Origin: Clostridium swellfunianum
GTDB lineage: Bacteria; Bacillota; Clostridia; Clostridiales; Clostridiaceae
Length of the DNA stretch: 64,000 bases
Direction of reading: 5' to 3'
NCBI RefSeq assembly: GCF_023656515.1
Contig: NZ_JAMOFV010000006.1
Location: 140,549 to 204,548 of the forward strand
Positions 34,675-44,600 of the stretch are shown here, one piece after another (within the stretch, counting starts at the first letter, position 1; every line of letters starts with the position of its first letter). The notes under the pieces are model-generated. The model did no database searches and was not told the origin of the DNA. It was given only the letters and a program-made list of their open reading frames with translations. The translations under genes and the position numbers were made by a program.

Positions 34675-35796
34675 ATGGTAGAGATAATTGAGGTTAAAGA
34701 TAAAAAAGGACTAAAGAAATTTATTGATATACAATGGATAATTTATAAGGAAGATCCATATTGGGTTCCTCCTTTAAAGGGAGATTTGCTAAAAACCTTG
34801 CTAGGTAAAGATAATCCTTTGTTTGAGCAAGGTGAGCATGCGTTTTTTATTGCTTACTTAAATGGTCAGCCTGCAGGAAGAATTTGCGTTGGGATTAATG
34901 AATCTTTAAATGAAAAGAAAAACATGAAAGAAGGCTATATAAGCTTATTTGAAAGTATTAATGATAAAGAAGTTGCTTTTGCTATATTTAATAAAGCTTC
35001 CTCATGGCTTAAGAAAAGAGGAATGAATTCAATTAAGGGACCTCTTTCTCCTACAAATGGTGATGACTATAAAGGTCTTTTAGTTAAAGGCTTTGATGGC
35101 CCTCCAGTGCTTATGAATTCCTATAATCCTGAGTATTATGTGGAATTTTTCAATGAATATGGATTTAGTAAATCTTTGGACTTATATGCTTATTATCATG
35201 ATATCGATTCTGCTGCTTCAATTGACAAAAACCGCAAGTTAGTTGAATATGCAATGAAGCGCTATAATTTTCAGGTTGAAACTATAGATTTAAATAATTT
35301 AGATAGAGAAGCAAAGGATGCCAAGGAGATAATGGAAATAGGCATGCCTGATGATTGGGAAGAGCTTGCACCACCAACTTTAGAGGAAGTTAAGGCTGAA
35401 ATAGCCAGATTAAAGCCTTTAGCAGATAAGGATATTATCATCTTTGCAAGAAGCGAAGGAAAGCCAGTGGGTTTTTTAATTGCACTTCCAGACTATAACC
35501 AAGTGCTTAAGAAGCTTAATGGAAGTTTATTTCCTTTTGGATTCATAAAATTTTTATGGTATAAGAAAAATATAGACGGGCTTAGAATATTTGGAATGTT
35601 TGTTGTTCCTGAGTTTAGAAAAAAAGCAGTAAGCGGAGCAATGCTCTATAAGTGCTATGAGAACGCTATAAAAAATGGGTATAAATATGGTGAGGGGTCT
35701 ACTATAGGAGAAACCAACCATGCTATGAGAATTGATATTGAGAAAACAGGGGGACTCCTTTACAGAACCTACAGATTATATAAAAAAGAAATATAG
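34675..35796 (+). CDS. GNAT-like N-acyltransferase family protein
   Basis: This 373-residue cytoplasmic protein has an N-terminal half (about 1-200) with KGPLSPTNGDDYKGLLVKGFD and PPVLMNSYNPEYYVEFFNEYGF, and a C-terminal half (about 205-373) with FARSEGKPVGFLIALPDYN and FVVPEFRKKAVSGAMLY, which look like the acetyl-CoA-binding parts of a GNAT fold. It resembles YghO-type proteins of unknown function. It lies just downstream of the glycosyltransferase gene and probably shares its transcript. The acceptor is unknown. Confidence 0.65.
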   Translation: MVEIIEVKDKKGLKKFIDIQWIIYKEDPYWVPPLKGDLLKTLLGKDNPLFEQGEHAFFIAYLNGQPAGRICVGINESLNEKKNMKEGYISLFESINDKEVAFAIFNKASSWLKKRGMNSIKGPLSPTNGDDYKGLLVKGFDGPPVLMNSYNPEYYVEFFNEYGFSKSLDLYAYYHDIDSAASIDKNRKLVEYAMKRYNFQVETIDLNNLDREAKDAKEIMEIGMPDDWEELAPPTLEEVKAEIARLKPLADKDIIIFARSEGKPVGFLIALPDYNQVLKKLNGSLFPFGFIKFLWYKKNIDGLRIFGMFVVPEFRKKAVSGAMLYKCYENAIKNGYKYGEGSTIGETNHAMRIDIEKTGGLLYRTYRLYKKEI

Positions 35797-36119
35797 ATGT
35801 TGTTTTAAAATAGTGTGGATTATAGAGGGTCAAATTCCTCCAGTAAGCCGTTAGCTGTGTTAAGAAAGTGGCAACTTAAGAGTCCTCATTCTCACTCACA
35901 AGATTACCGTAAAAAGACACTTAGGCTTTTTACCTCAATGGTTTCTACGAGGAATCTGACACTATATTGCCACACTATCTTACAACAAAAAAATTAATAA
36001 TTATTTTTTATATGGAAAGTATAAGTAGTATGTAATTATTGGGTTTATGATAAGTATTTATGAGGATTCGTGGCTATTAGTAATTGTCACGTACAAGTAA
36101 AGAATACAGGAGGGAATTT
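35797..36119. other. Intergenic stretch with structured element B
   Basis: This 323-bp gap between two plus-strand genes holds element B (35811-35977) followed by about 140 bp of AT-rich sequence leading to the ribosome-binding site of the VIT/VWA gene. No ORF with a ribosome-binding site is present. Confidence 0.6.
35811..35977. ncRNA. Candidate structured RNA element B
   Basis: TAGTGTGG (35811-35818) and CCACACTA (35970-35977) close a long interrupted stem that continues through TATAG/CTATA, GTCA/TGAC and ATTCCTC/GAGGAAT. The interior holds smaller hairpins such as GTAAAAAG/CTTTTTAC and TTAAG/CTTAA. The layout is that of a 165-nt folded RNA and is too long and mispaired for a terminator. 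It shares an exact 13-nt motif with element A. The strand is undetermined. It may belong to a clostridial RNA class I do not recognise. Confidence 0.5.
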
Positions 36120-38525
36120 ATGTTAGGTTATGGTCTAAAGAGCAGCAAGCAGCCTGAGGCGCAGGTGCGCTTGAAAGAGGTTGGAATTAGCGGAAACTTA
36201 TGCGGAGAATATGCTGAGATTTCAATTAAGCAGGTTTATGAGAACAAAGGAAGCATGAGTATAGATGGTATGTATACGTTTCCTATTCCTGATACTGCAG
36301 TTATAACCGGCTTTGAGGCTACCTTAGGCGGAAGAACCTTAAAAGCTGTAGTTGAGGACTGGGAAGAGGCTAAAAGAATGTATGAGGATTCAGAGGAAAC
36401 AAAGGTTAATGCTCTTTCTTTAGATGAGCCTTATCCTAATGTGTATCAATTCACTATAGGTCAAATATTGCCCGGGGAATCCGTTAAAATAAAGTTCTCC
36501 TATATGGATATGCTTGTTTATGAAGATGACAGCTTAATGCTTACTATACCTTCTATAATTCCTCCTTTGCATGCAGATAGGGCTCAGGAAAATGAAAGCA
36601 GTGCTGAAGGGATTGTAAGCTATAAAAGCAGTTTGAATCTTTTAGTTGAGCCTCTCACTAAAATAAGTATAGAATCTCCTAGCCATGATATAAGGGTTGA
36701 ATGGGAAGAAGAGATAAACTTAGCAAAAGTTACTTTTGAGAATTATAATTCAAAACTTGATAATGATCTTGTACTTGTATTTAAGGAAGAAAAGCCGGTA
36801 GAAGCTGCTGGTATGCTGTATAAATATTTAGAGGACAATGAAGACAAAGGAATACTCTACTTAAGACTATTTCCAAAGCTTCAAAGTTTGGAAGAGGAAA
36901 GGCCAAATAATTATATCTTTCTTGTGGACATTTCTTATTCTATGACAGGTGCAAAGCTTGAAGAAGCTAAGGATGCACTTCAACTTTGTATAAGAAACTT
37001 ATCTGAGGGAGACAGCTTTAACATAGTTGCTTTTGAAAGTAGGCTTCATTTCTTTTCTGAACTTGGAAAAGTGCCATTTAATGATGAAAATTTAAGAAAG
37101 GCTACTGATTGGATTAACAACCTTGAAGCTAAAAAAGGAGCTCAAATTTTTGAGGCACTCAAGTATGCACTTTCAGAAAAGAATGCTTTTGGATACAGTA
37201 CTATTCTTCTCTTTACTGATGATATAATTGAAAATGAAGAACAGATGCTTGATTATGTTAGAAAAAATATAGGTGATAATAGAATTTTTACTTTTGGAAT
37301 AGATACTTCAGCCAACAGCTATGTAATTAATAAACTTGCACAGCTTGGCTATGGAAAAGCAGAATTTCTTTATGAAGGCGAAAGTATAGAAGATATGATT
37401 ATTAAGCAATTTTCTAGAATTGAAAACCCTCAGGTAGATGTTCAAGAGATAGACTGGGGAAGCATGAAGGTTGACAGAACTTATCCTAGGACTATAGATT
37501 ATATCTATGACAGAGAACCATTTTCAATCTTTGCAAAGGTGTCTGGAGACATAGAAGGAAAGATTACTATAAAAGGCAAGGTTGGAGATAAGGATTATAC
37601 AAAGACTGTAGATTTAGACGGCTTGGATTTAAAGGAAAATGCAGAGCTTGTTCAAAAGGTTTGGACGAGAAAAAGAATAGATTCTATTGAAGAAAGAATG
37701 AAAACTGAAAGAGGAGAAGTTTACGATTCTATGAGAGCCAAGGTTATTGAGCTTTCAAAGGAATACGGAATAATTAGCCCTGAAACTTCATTCATAATGC
37801 TTGAGATAATTGAAGACCCAGTGTTAGGCATGCCTATAACTCACATTGTTCCAGTGGATATATCTGAGGAAACCAGCAAGGATATTTCACGAGCCAACTT
37901 CCTTGATGTCCCTACCTTTGTTTACAAACCTGCTGGTATGCCAAGCAAAGCTGAGATTGAGAAAAAAGGTGATAATGCAATATTAGACTATAAGTATCCA
38001 AGATATAACATATTAAGGGTGCTCGCAAAAAATCAATTTGCAGATGGAAGCTTTGCTGATGCAAACAAGGATAGACTTTACAATAAGATAGAAGTAACTT
38101 CAATGACACTGCTTGCTTTTACAATGGGGAAGGAAGACCTTGTCATATATATTAATCAGCTTGGAAAGTCAGTGAAATTTTTAATTAAGTCCTTTGAAGA
38201 AAATGAAGCTTGGTTTGATGAAAGACTATGTATAGTAGCTGCTTTAGCTTTAAAATCCTGCGAAGACAAAGGCTTCTTAAAGGAGCAGTTGGAAGGACAG
38301 TGCCTGAAGGTTTTAGGAGAATTAAAGCTCAAACTCAGAGGCTATAATAGTGAAAGAGTTGTTGAAATTATAAATAGCTCCAATAGAGTATCTTTAAAAG
38401 TTATAGCTCCAATAATTTTTACAATGTCAAAGGATGGGAAAACCATAGAGGAAAAAATAGTTATCAGGGAAGAAAAGAATTCAGTTTATGATATTGCTAA
38501 GCTTGGTGTGTTAAAAGTTAAATAG
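36120..38525 (+). CDS. VIT and von Willebrand A domain protein
   Basis: This protein of about 801 residues has an N-terminal VIT domain (about 10-130), a beta-rich linker, a VWA domain (about 262-430) with the MIDAS motif DISYSM (Asp270, xSxS) for metal-dependent adhesion, and an alpha-helical C-terminal part (about 620-800). Unlike many VIT/VWA proteins it has no signal peptide or membrane anchor, so it is probably cytoplasmic. The ATG at 36120 follows AGGAGGG; an upstream TTG at 36084 overlaps that site. A strong terminator follows. Confidence 0.85.
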   Translation: MLGYGLKSSKQPEAQVRLKEVGISGNLCGEYAEISIKQVYENKGSMSIDGMYTFPIPDTAVITGFEATLGGRTLKAVVEDWEEAKRMYEDSEETKVNALSLDEPYPNVYQFTIGQILPGESVKIKFSYMDMLVYEDDSLMLTIPSIIPPLHADRAQENESSAEGIVSYKSSLNLLVEPLTKISIESPSHDIRVEWEEEINLAKVTFENYNSKLDNDLVLVFKEEKPVEAAGMLYKYLEDNEDKGILYLRLFPKLQSLEEERPNNYIFLVDISYSMTGAKLEEAKDALQLCIRNLSEGDSFNIVAFESRLHFFSELGKVPFNDENLRKATDWINNLEAKKGAQIFEALKYALSEKNAFGYSTILLFTDDIIENEEQMLDYVRKNIGDNRIFTFGIDTSANSYVINKLAQLGYGKAEFLYEGESIEDMIIKQFSRIENPQVDVQEIDWGSMKVDRTYPRTIDYIYDREPFSIFAKVSGDIEGKITIKGKVGDKDYTKTVDLDGLDLKENAELVQKVWTRKRIDSIEERMKTERGEVYDSMRAKVIELSKEYGIISPETSFIMLEIIEDPVLGMPITHIVPVDISEETSKDISRANFLDVPTFVYKPAGMPSKAEIEKKGDNAILDYKYPRYNILRVLAKNQFADGSFADANKDRLYNKIEVTSMTLLAFTMGKEDLVIYINQLGKSVKFLIKSFEENEAWFDERLCIVAALALKSCEDKGFLKEQLEGQCLKVLGELKLKLRGYNSERVVEIINSSNRVSLKVIAPIIFTMSKDGKTIEEKIVIREEKNSVYDIAKLGVLKVK

Positions 38526-38531
38526 ATATAT

Positions 38532-38562
38532 AAAAAACCTCTTCAACAAGAAGAGGTTTTTG
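38532..38562 (+). terminator. Intrinsic terminator of the VIT/VWA gene
   Basis: AAAACCTCTTC pairs with GAAGAGGTTTT across a 5-nt loop and runs into T residues. Confidence 0.88.
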
Positions 38563-38740
38563 TGTTTTACACTAAAGCAATTAATTAATTGTAAAAAAAT
38601 TGAATAAGTGTTATGGAAATTACAATAAAAAAGTGCTACAATACTATATGGTCGGTATTCTTTACGAAACTGAACCGCTAAAAATTTATATTTAAAATTC
38701 GACTTATATCCTTAAGGGGAGTAAGAACGGAGGGGTAAAA

Positions 38741-39340
38741 ATGAATCAAAACGTATCAACAACAAGGTCAGGTCATAGGCTTGGCACAAGACAGCTAACT
38801 ACTATTGGTATGCTGTCAGCTATTTCTATTGTACTAGGTGCAACAGGTTATGGTTTTATACCATTGCCAATGGCTAAGGCTACAATACTTCACATTCCAG
38901 TTATTGTAGGGGCTATCATTGAAGGTCCTTTGGTAGGAGCAGTAATAGGGTTCTTCTTTGGAATGTTCAGCCTTATTCAAAATTATACGGCTCCAAGCAG
39001 TATTTTCTCGCCAGCTTTTCAAAATCCAATAGTTTCTGTTCTTCCAAGAATTTTAATAGGTATAGTAAGCTATTATTCCTATAAATTAATGCTTGGAAAA
39101 AATGAAAATATAAAGGTTGGAGCAGGAGCAGTAGTAGGAACTCTTACAAATACTTTTGTTGTACTTACCATGATTTATCTTTTGTATCCTAACCTTGCAT
39201 TTTTAAAGCCAGGAGCAGGAGCAAACAGTGCTGCAAAAATTATTTACGGAATAGCTTTGACAAATGGAATTCCTGAAGTAATTGTTGGCACTCTTATAAC
39301 TGTACCAATTGTGATGGCTATTAAGAAGATTAAAAAGTAA
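38741..39340 (+). CDS. ECF transporter S component (PanT-like)
   Basis: This 199-residue integral membrane protein has about six helices. Its ATILHIPVIVGAIIEGPLVGAVIGFFFG segment and IFSPAFQNPIVSVLPR are typical of the vitamin-binding S components of energy-coupling-factor importers, closest in look to PanT (pantothenate). Vitamin identity is not certain. The EcfT and EcfA parts are not encoded nearby and would be shared. The start follows GGAGGGG. The leader of about 125 bp contains a possible promoter (TTGAAT and TACAAT near 38600-38626). Confidence 0.8.
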   Translation: MNQNVSTTRSGHRLGTRQLTTIGMLSAISIVLGATGYGFIPLPMAKATILHIPVIVGAIIEGPLVGAVIGFFFGMFSLIQNYTAPSSIFSPAFQNPIVSVLPRILIGIVSYYSYKLMLGKNENIKVGAGAVVGTLTNTFVVLTMIYLLYPNLAFLKPGAGANSAAKIIYGIALTNGIPEVIVGTLITVPIVMAIKKIKK

Positions 39341-39355
39341 TATTGAAGATTAGCA

Positions 39356-39384
39356 GAGTCTAAGCGGAGCTTAGGCTCTTTTTA
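39356..39384 (+). terminator. Intrinsic terminator of the ECF S-component gene
   Basis: AGAGTCTAAGC pairs with GCTTAGGCTCT and is followed by TTTTTATT. Confidence 0.85.
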
Positions 39385-39489
39385 TTATGTATTAAGTAAA
39401 TACACTATAAATTAAGGTAAGAGAAAGAAACCTTTAAAGGTGCTCTAGCATAGAATATAATTAATAATAATTAGTAATAGGAGCATTTT

Positions 39490-40035
39490 ATGTATTACTT
39501 CGGTAATTTTGATAGAACTAATAGATATAACCATGAAAACGCAGTAAGATACGCGCTGACCTATGCTTTAAACCCAAATCCTGAGTTTAAATTTATCCCA
39601 GGGCGTGATGATGGCGGAGGAGATTGTACTAATTTTATTTCTCAATGCCTGAAGGCAGGCGGAGCTCCCTTGGCGTTTGATTCTTCACCCTGGTGGTACA
39701 GAATGAACGGCTCAAGATCATCAGATGATACTTGGTCTGTTTCCTGGACTGTAGCTCATTCTCTTTACTGGACTCTAAAGGTGAGAAATCAGTCAAGACT
39801 AAGAGGATTAAAGGCTAAGGAAGTAAATGATATTCAGCTTTTGGAACTTGGAGATATCATACAGTATGAAGATAAAAGTGGAAGAATATATCATTCTGCA
39901 ATGGTAACAGCTTTTAGCATAGATAAAGGTGGAAGAGTTCCTCTGATTTCTCAGCATAGTTATAACCTGAGAAATGCAACTCATGTTAAAGAAAAGGCTA
40001 AGAAGATGCATTTTATGAAGATTGAGGTGTCCTAA
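39490..40035 (+). CDS. Amidase-domain protein (Amidase_6 type)
   Basis: This 181-residue papain-like fold has the catalytic Cys in GGGDCTNFISQCL (about residue 46), His in YHSAMVTA (about 136) and SQHSYNLRN near the end. These are the hallmarks of the putative amidase domain Amidase_6, usually found in cell-wall proteins. The mature family members are often secreted, but here no signal peptide is visible: the protein begins MYYFGNFDRTNRYNHENAVRYA. The start follows TAGGAG. A strong terminator follows. Confidence 0.8.
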   Translation: MYYFGNFDRTNRYNHENAVRYALTYALNPNPEFKFIPGRDDGGGDCTNFISQCLKAGGAPLAFDSSPWWYRMNGSRSSDDTWSVSWTVAHSLYWTLKVRNQSRLRGLKAKEVNDIQLLELGDIIQYEDKSGRIYHSAMVTAFSIDKGGRVPLISQHSYNLRNATHVKEKAKKMHFMKIEVS

Positions 40036-40042
40036 TTTAAGT

Positions 40043-40080
40043 GAAGCATGACCAGGTGGTCATGCTCTTAAAATTTTTTG
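40043..40080 (+). terminator. Intrinsic terminator of the amidase gene
   Basis: AGCATGACC pairs with GGTCATGCT and is followed by an A/T-rich run ending in TTTTTT. Confidence 0.85.
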
Positions 40081-40229
40081 AAATATATACAAAATCAAAC
40101 CAATAGAAAATTGATAATTATGTAAATATATGGTAGTATATAAATACATTGTGAGTAACCTGAAGTTACTTGCGTTAGTAAGCAAAGCTATTGAAATTAA
40201 TATAGTTTTAAACAAAGGATGGATAGCCT

Positions 40230-41399
40230 ATGAATAAAAAGTATACTGTCATATCAATTTTACTTGCTATAGCAGCCTGCATATTAATAGTTTATTTTTC
40301 AGGAATGGTGGGAAAGCCTAGTGTACTGACCTCCAGAGGAAAAAGGACAGTGCTTTATGAAAGAGCCAAGGTAATTAATATAAAAGCTGAAAAGTTAAAT
40401 GATGATACAGTAGTGGAAGGCATGAAATTAGGAAATCAGGATATAGATATAGAAATACTTACAGGAAAATACGCAAAACAAAGGTTTGCTGTAAAAAATG
40501 GATTGAGCAGACTATACAATGTTAAAGTTGAAAAGAATATGGAGGTTATTGCAAGCCTTTATCTTAATGATGGAACACTTAGCGATATAAGCCTTTACAG
40601 CTATAAAAGGGATAAGGTTATATATGTATTAATTGCAATTTTCTTTTTAGTCATATTAGCAATAGGGAAGCTAAAGGGACTAAAATCTATAGTATCCTTA
40701 ATTTTTACAGGAGTTATGGTTTTATTTTTTATGGTTCCAATGATGTTTAGGGGCTTAAGCCCAATAACCGCAGCAATCATAACAGCTATTGCAACAACAG
40801 TAGTTACGCATTTACTCATCACAGGCTGGAGTAAAAAATCAGCATCTGCAATGCTTGGAACAATTTCTGGAGTAATAGTTGCTGGAGTTATATCTTATTT
40901 AGCAGGACAAGCTGCACATCTCTCAGGTGTAACCATGGATAATGCCGAGAACCTTATATATGTTGCTGAAAATTCAAAGTTCAGTATAAATGGCTTAATG
41001 TTTGCTGCAATTCTAATAGCTTCTTTAGGAGCTGTAATGGACGTAGGAATGTCAATTGCTTCATCAATTTATGAAATGCACAGTGTAAATCCAAAATTAG
41101 ATAAAAAGCAGCTTTTTAATTCAGGGATGAATGTTGGACAAGATATTATCGGAACAATGTCAAATACTCTTATATTAGCTTTTGCTGGAAGCTCGCTGCC
41201 ATTAATTATTTTAATAATGGCATCTAGTATGCCATATTTGCAAATTATGAATATGGATTTGATATGTACAGAACTTATTCAAAGTTTGGCGGGAAGTATT
41301 GGTATTGTACTTACTGTGCCGATTACTGCGTTTATTTCAGTGGCGTTTATTGAAAGCAAATATCTTAAATTTAATAACAATAAAAAACTTAGGGGTTAA
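40230..41399 (+). CDS. YibE/F family membrane protein
   Basis: This 389-residue protein has an N-terminal membrane anchor, an extracellular beta domain (about 35-128), and then seven or so helices (about 130-380). The family motif AAILIASLGAVMDVGMSIASSIYEM lies at about 270. YibE/F proteins are polytopic membrane proteins of unknown function. The stop codon lies in the loop of a terminator hairpin, so coding sequence forms part of the hairpin's left arm. Confidence 0.88.
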   Translation: MNKKYTVISILLAIAACILIVYFSGMVGKPSVLTSRGKRTVLYERAKVINIKAEKLNDDTVVEGMKLGNQDIDIEILTGKYAKQRFAVKNGLSRLYNVKVEKNMEVIASLYLNDGTLSDISLYSYKRDKVIYVLIAIFFLVILAIGKLKGLKSIVSLIFTGVMVLFFMVPMMFRGLSPITAAIITAIATTVVTHLLITGWSKKSASAMLGTISGVIVAGVISYLAGQAAHLSGVTMDNAENLIYVAENSKFSINGLMFAAILIASLGAVMDVGMSIASSIYEMHSVNPKLDKKQLFNSGMNVGQDIIGTMSNTLILAFAGSSLPLIILIMASSMPYLQIMNMDLICTELIQSLAGSIGIVLTVPITAFISVAFIESKYLKFNNNKKLRG

Positions 41400-41412
41400 T
41401 CCTAAGTTTTTG
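41383..41412 (+). terminator. Intrinsic terminator overlapping the YibE/F stop codon
   Basis: AAAAACTTAGG (last codons of the gene) pairs with CCTAAGTTTTT; the stop codon is in the loop. Confidence 0.8.
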
Positions 41413-41649
41413 TTTCTTAGCGAAATGTAATAAAATTACATAAATTTAATATAATACTAATACTCTACAAGTTTGAATTCATTTTAAGTATGAACTACTA
41501 AGCAAGACTTAATATATATTTTCATTGATTATTAAAATAAAGGAGGGATAAGACAAGTTTATTATATCATTACCCAACATTGTATAAACTTAGCTACATA
41601 ACAACTAGTGATTGCTGTGTAAAATACAAAAATCAAGGGGGAACATTGT

Positions 41650-44600
41650 TTGTTAAAGAAAAAAGATTTTAAAATTTTGGGATTAGTAATGACTTTCTTA
41701 CTAGTTTTTTCTAACTTTGTTGGTATAGGCAATATAAATATAGTTAAGGCTGCAGGGGCAGGTACTTGGGAATTGCCTTATAGCGTGACTGAAGCAATTC
41801 CAGTACAAGACAACAGGATAGCCACAGTACAAGGGTATATTGTCGGGCAGCCAACATCAGAAAAAACTGTTTTATTTTCTGATTTTGATGGAGATACTGC
41901 ATTTGCTATAGCTGATAGTAAAGATGAAAAAGATGTTACTAAAATGCTTTATGTGCAGCTGCCAAAAACTCCATCAGAATTAAGAGCGAATTTTGGATTG
42001 AAGACAAATCCAACCGCAGCTGGGAAATATGTAAAGCTTACAGGAAATTTGACTCCTTATTTTACACCACATCCAGGTTTAAAGAGCACAACTAAAATAG
42101 AAGAGGTTAGCTCAGTTCAGATTCTTCTTAAAAACTTAAGTCTTCCTGAAATAGTTGAATTAACAGAAGGAGATAATAAAACGATTGCTGTTTCTTATGA
42201 TCCAATTGATACCACTGAAAAGGGTGTGAATTGGAATTCAGCAGATGAAACAATAGCAACTGTAGCTGATGGTAAAATAACAGGTGTTAAAGCAGGAGAA
42301 ACCACAATTACAGCAACTTCAAAGATACATTCTGATATAAAAGCTTCAACTAAAGTTGTTGTTAAATCTATTGAAGATAAAGAAGGTCCCACTATAACTA
42401 GGGTAGTGCCAGCAGATGGAGAAACTGTTGATGTTAATACTCAACCTGAGGCAATAAGAGTAGAGTTTAGTGATGTTTCCGGTGTAAATGAAAATACTAT
42501 CAAACTTATATTAGATGGTACTGCATTAACAAGTGTTGAAAAAACTGCTACAAGTATATCTTACAAATTGAGTACACCACTAAGTGAAGGGAGCCACTAT
42601 GCTAAGGTTGAACTTTCTGATACAAAAGGAAATCCTTCAACCAGAGAGTGGTCTTTTACAGTAGGAAAAGCAGCACAAAAGCAATACAACTTATACTATG
42701 GTCAACTTCATGCCCATACCAGCCTATCTGATGGTGTAGGTACTCCTGATGAAGCTTATGAATGGGCGAAAAACAATGCAAAGGCTGATTATGTTGCTAT
42801 AACAGATCATTCCAATTGGTTTGATAATGATAAAGCAAGCGAAAATATAACTGATGTCAGCCAGTCTACAAGCACAGAGTGGAAACAGCTTCATACTTCT
42901 GCAGATAAATATACTGAGAATGGAAAATTTGTAGGAATAGCTGGATTTGAAATGACTTGGAGTGGAAGTACAGGTGGATGGGGACACATAAATACCTTTA
43001 ATACTCCTTGGTTTGCTTCAAGAAGCAATTCAGCAATGGATCTAAAAACATACTACAATAAAATTGCTGGAGATACAAATTCTATATCTCAGCTAAATCA
43101 CCCAGGCAAGACCTTTGGGGATTTTGCAGACTTCGGTTTTTATTCTGTAGCTGCTGATAATGTAGTAAACATGGTTGAGGTTGGTAATGGTGAAGGGCCA
43201 GTAAGAGGTAGTGGATACTTCCCAAGTTATGAGTACTACACAAGAGCTCTTGATAAAGGATGGCACTTAGCACCAACTAATAACCAGGATAACCATAAAG
43301 GGAAATGGGTTAATGCTAATACAGCAAGAACTGTTATGTTAGCAGAAGACCTAACAAGAGATTCTCTTTATGATGCAATGAGAAATAGAAGAATATATTC
43401 TACTGAAGATGAAAATCTTAAGATTTTCTATACGGTAAATGATAAACCAATGGGAAGTATTTTAAGCAATACTGGAAGCTTAAACGCTAAGATTAAAATA
43501 GAAGATCCAGATTTAACTGATAAAATTGGAAAAGTTTCTATTATAGTTAATGGTGGAGCTGTAGCTGTTTCAAAGACCTTTGATAGCAATATCGCTGAGT
43601 GGAATTTAACACTTCCTGAAGGAAATACCTATTACTATGTGAAAGTTGATCAGAGTGACAAAGATATAGCTGTTACTGCTCCAGTTTGGGTAGGAAGCGT
43701 AGTACCAGTTGGAATATCAAAGCTAGAAGTATCACAAAACCCACAAATAGTAAATAATCCGGTAGATATAACTGCAACAGTTTATAACAACGGAACTACT
43801 GAACTGAAAGATGTTAAGGTTGAATTTTTTGAAGGTTCTATAGATGCAGAACATAAAATAGGTGAAGGTGTTATAGCTTCAGTAGCATCCGCATTAACAA
43901 GTACAACCAAAACAACTTGGACACCAAAAACTATAGGAGAAATTAAGCTTTATGCAAAAACAACTATAACAATAGATGGAAAAGAAAACAATTTTACAAA
44001 TACGACTTCTATGAGCGTGGGTACTGCGGAAGAGTTAGTTAAAGTTGTAATTGATGGAGGGCATTATAATCAATATGTATCTGGAGATTACAAGGGCAAG
44101 ATGCTTACTTTAGCAGATACATTGCAGCAAAAAGGCTTCATGCTTGTACAAAATAATGACGAATTAACTGCATCTGATTTAGAGCACACCAAGGTACTTA
44201 TAATAACAGACCCTCAAAGTAAAGATGACAGTAAATACGGTCTTTACAAATCTAAATTTACAGATGCAGAAATTGAAGTTATTAAAAACTTTGTAAAGCT
44301 TGGTGGAAATTTAATAATAACCTCTAGAGCGGACTACAATGATAAGGGTGTTACTGATCCTAGCTATCAGAGTGCGGCCCAAGGAAACACAATCCTTGAA
44401 GCTATAGGCTCGAACCTGAGATTTAACGATGATGAAGTAATAGACAAGACTTCAAACGGAGGACAAGAATTTAGACTGTATTTCAATAATTATACTAGTT
44501 CAAAATATAATTTAACTAATAATATTCTTGATGGATATACTTACAGTGCTTACAGTGGATGTTCTGTTATATTAAAGCAAAATGGAGACGAAAGCGCTGT

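Noticed and set aside
35815-35997. Open reading frame of 60 codons in the intergenic gap
   Set aside because: It has no ribosome-binding site, a composition unlike proteins here, and coincides with the long paired structure of element B.
38563-38740. Vitamin riboswitch before the ECF S component
   Set aside because: No THF, TPP, FMN, cobalamin or preQ1 consensus was found. Some weak pairing exists but nothing above chance for AT-rich DNA.
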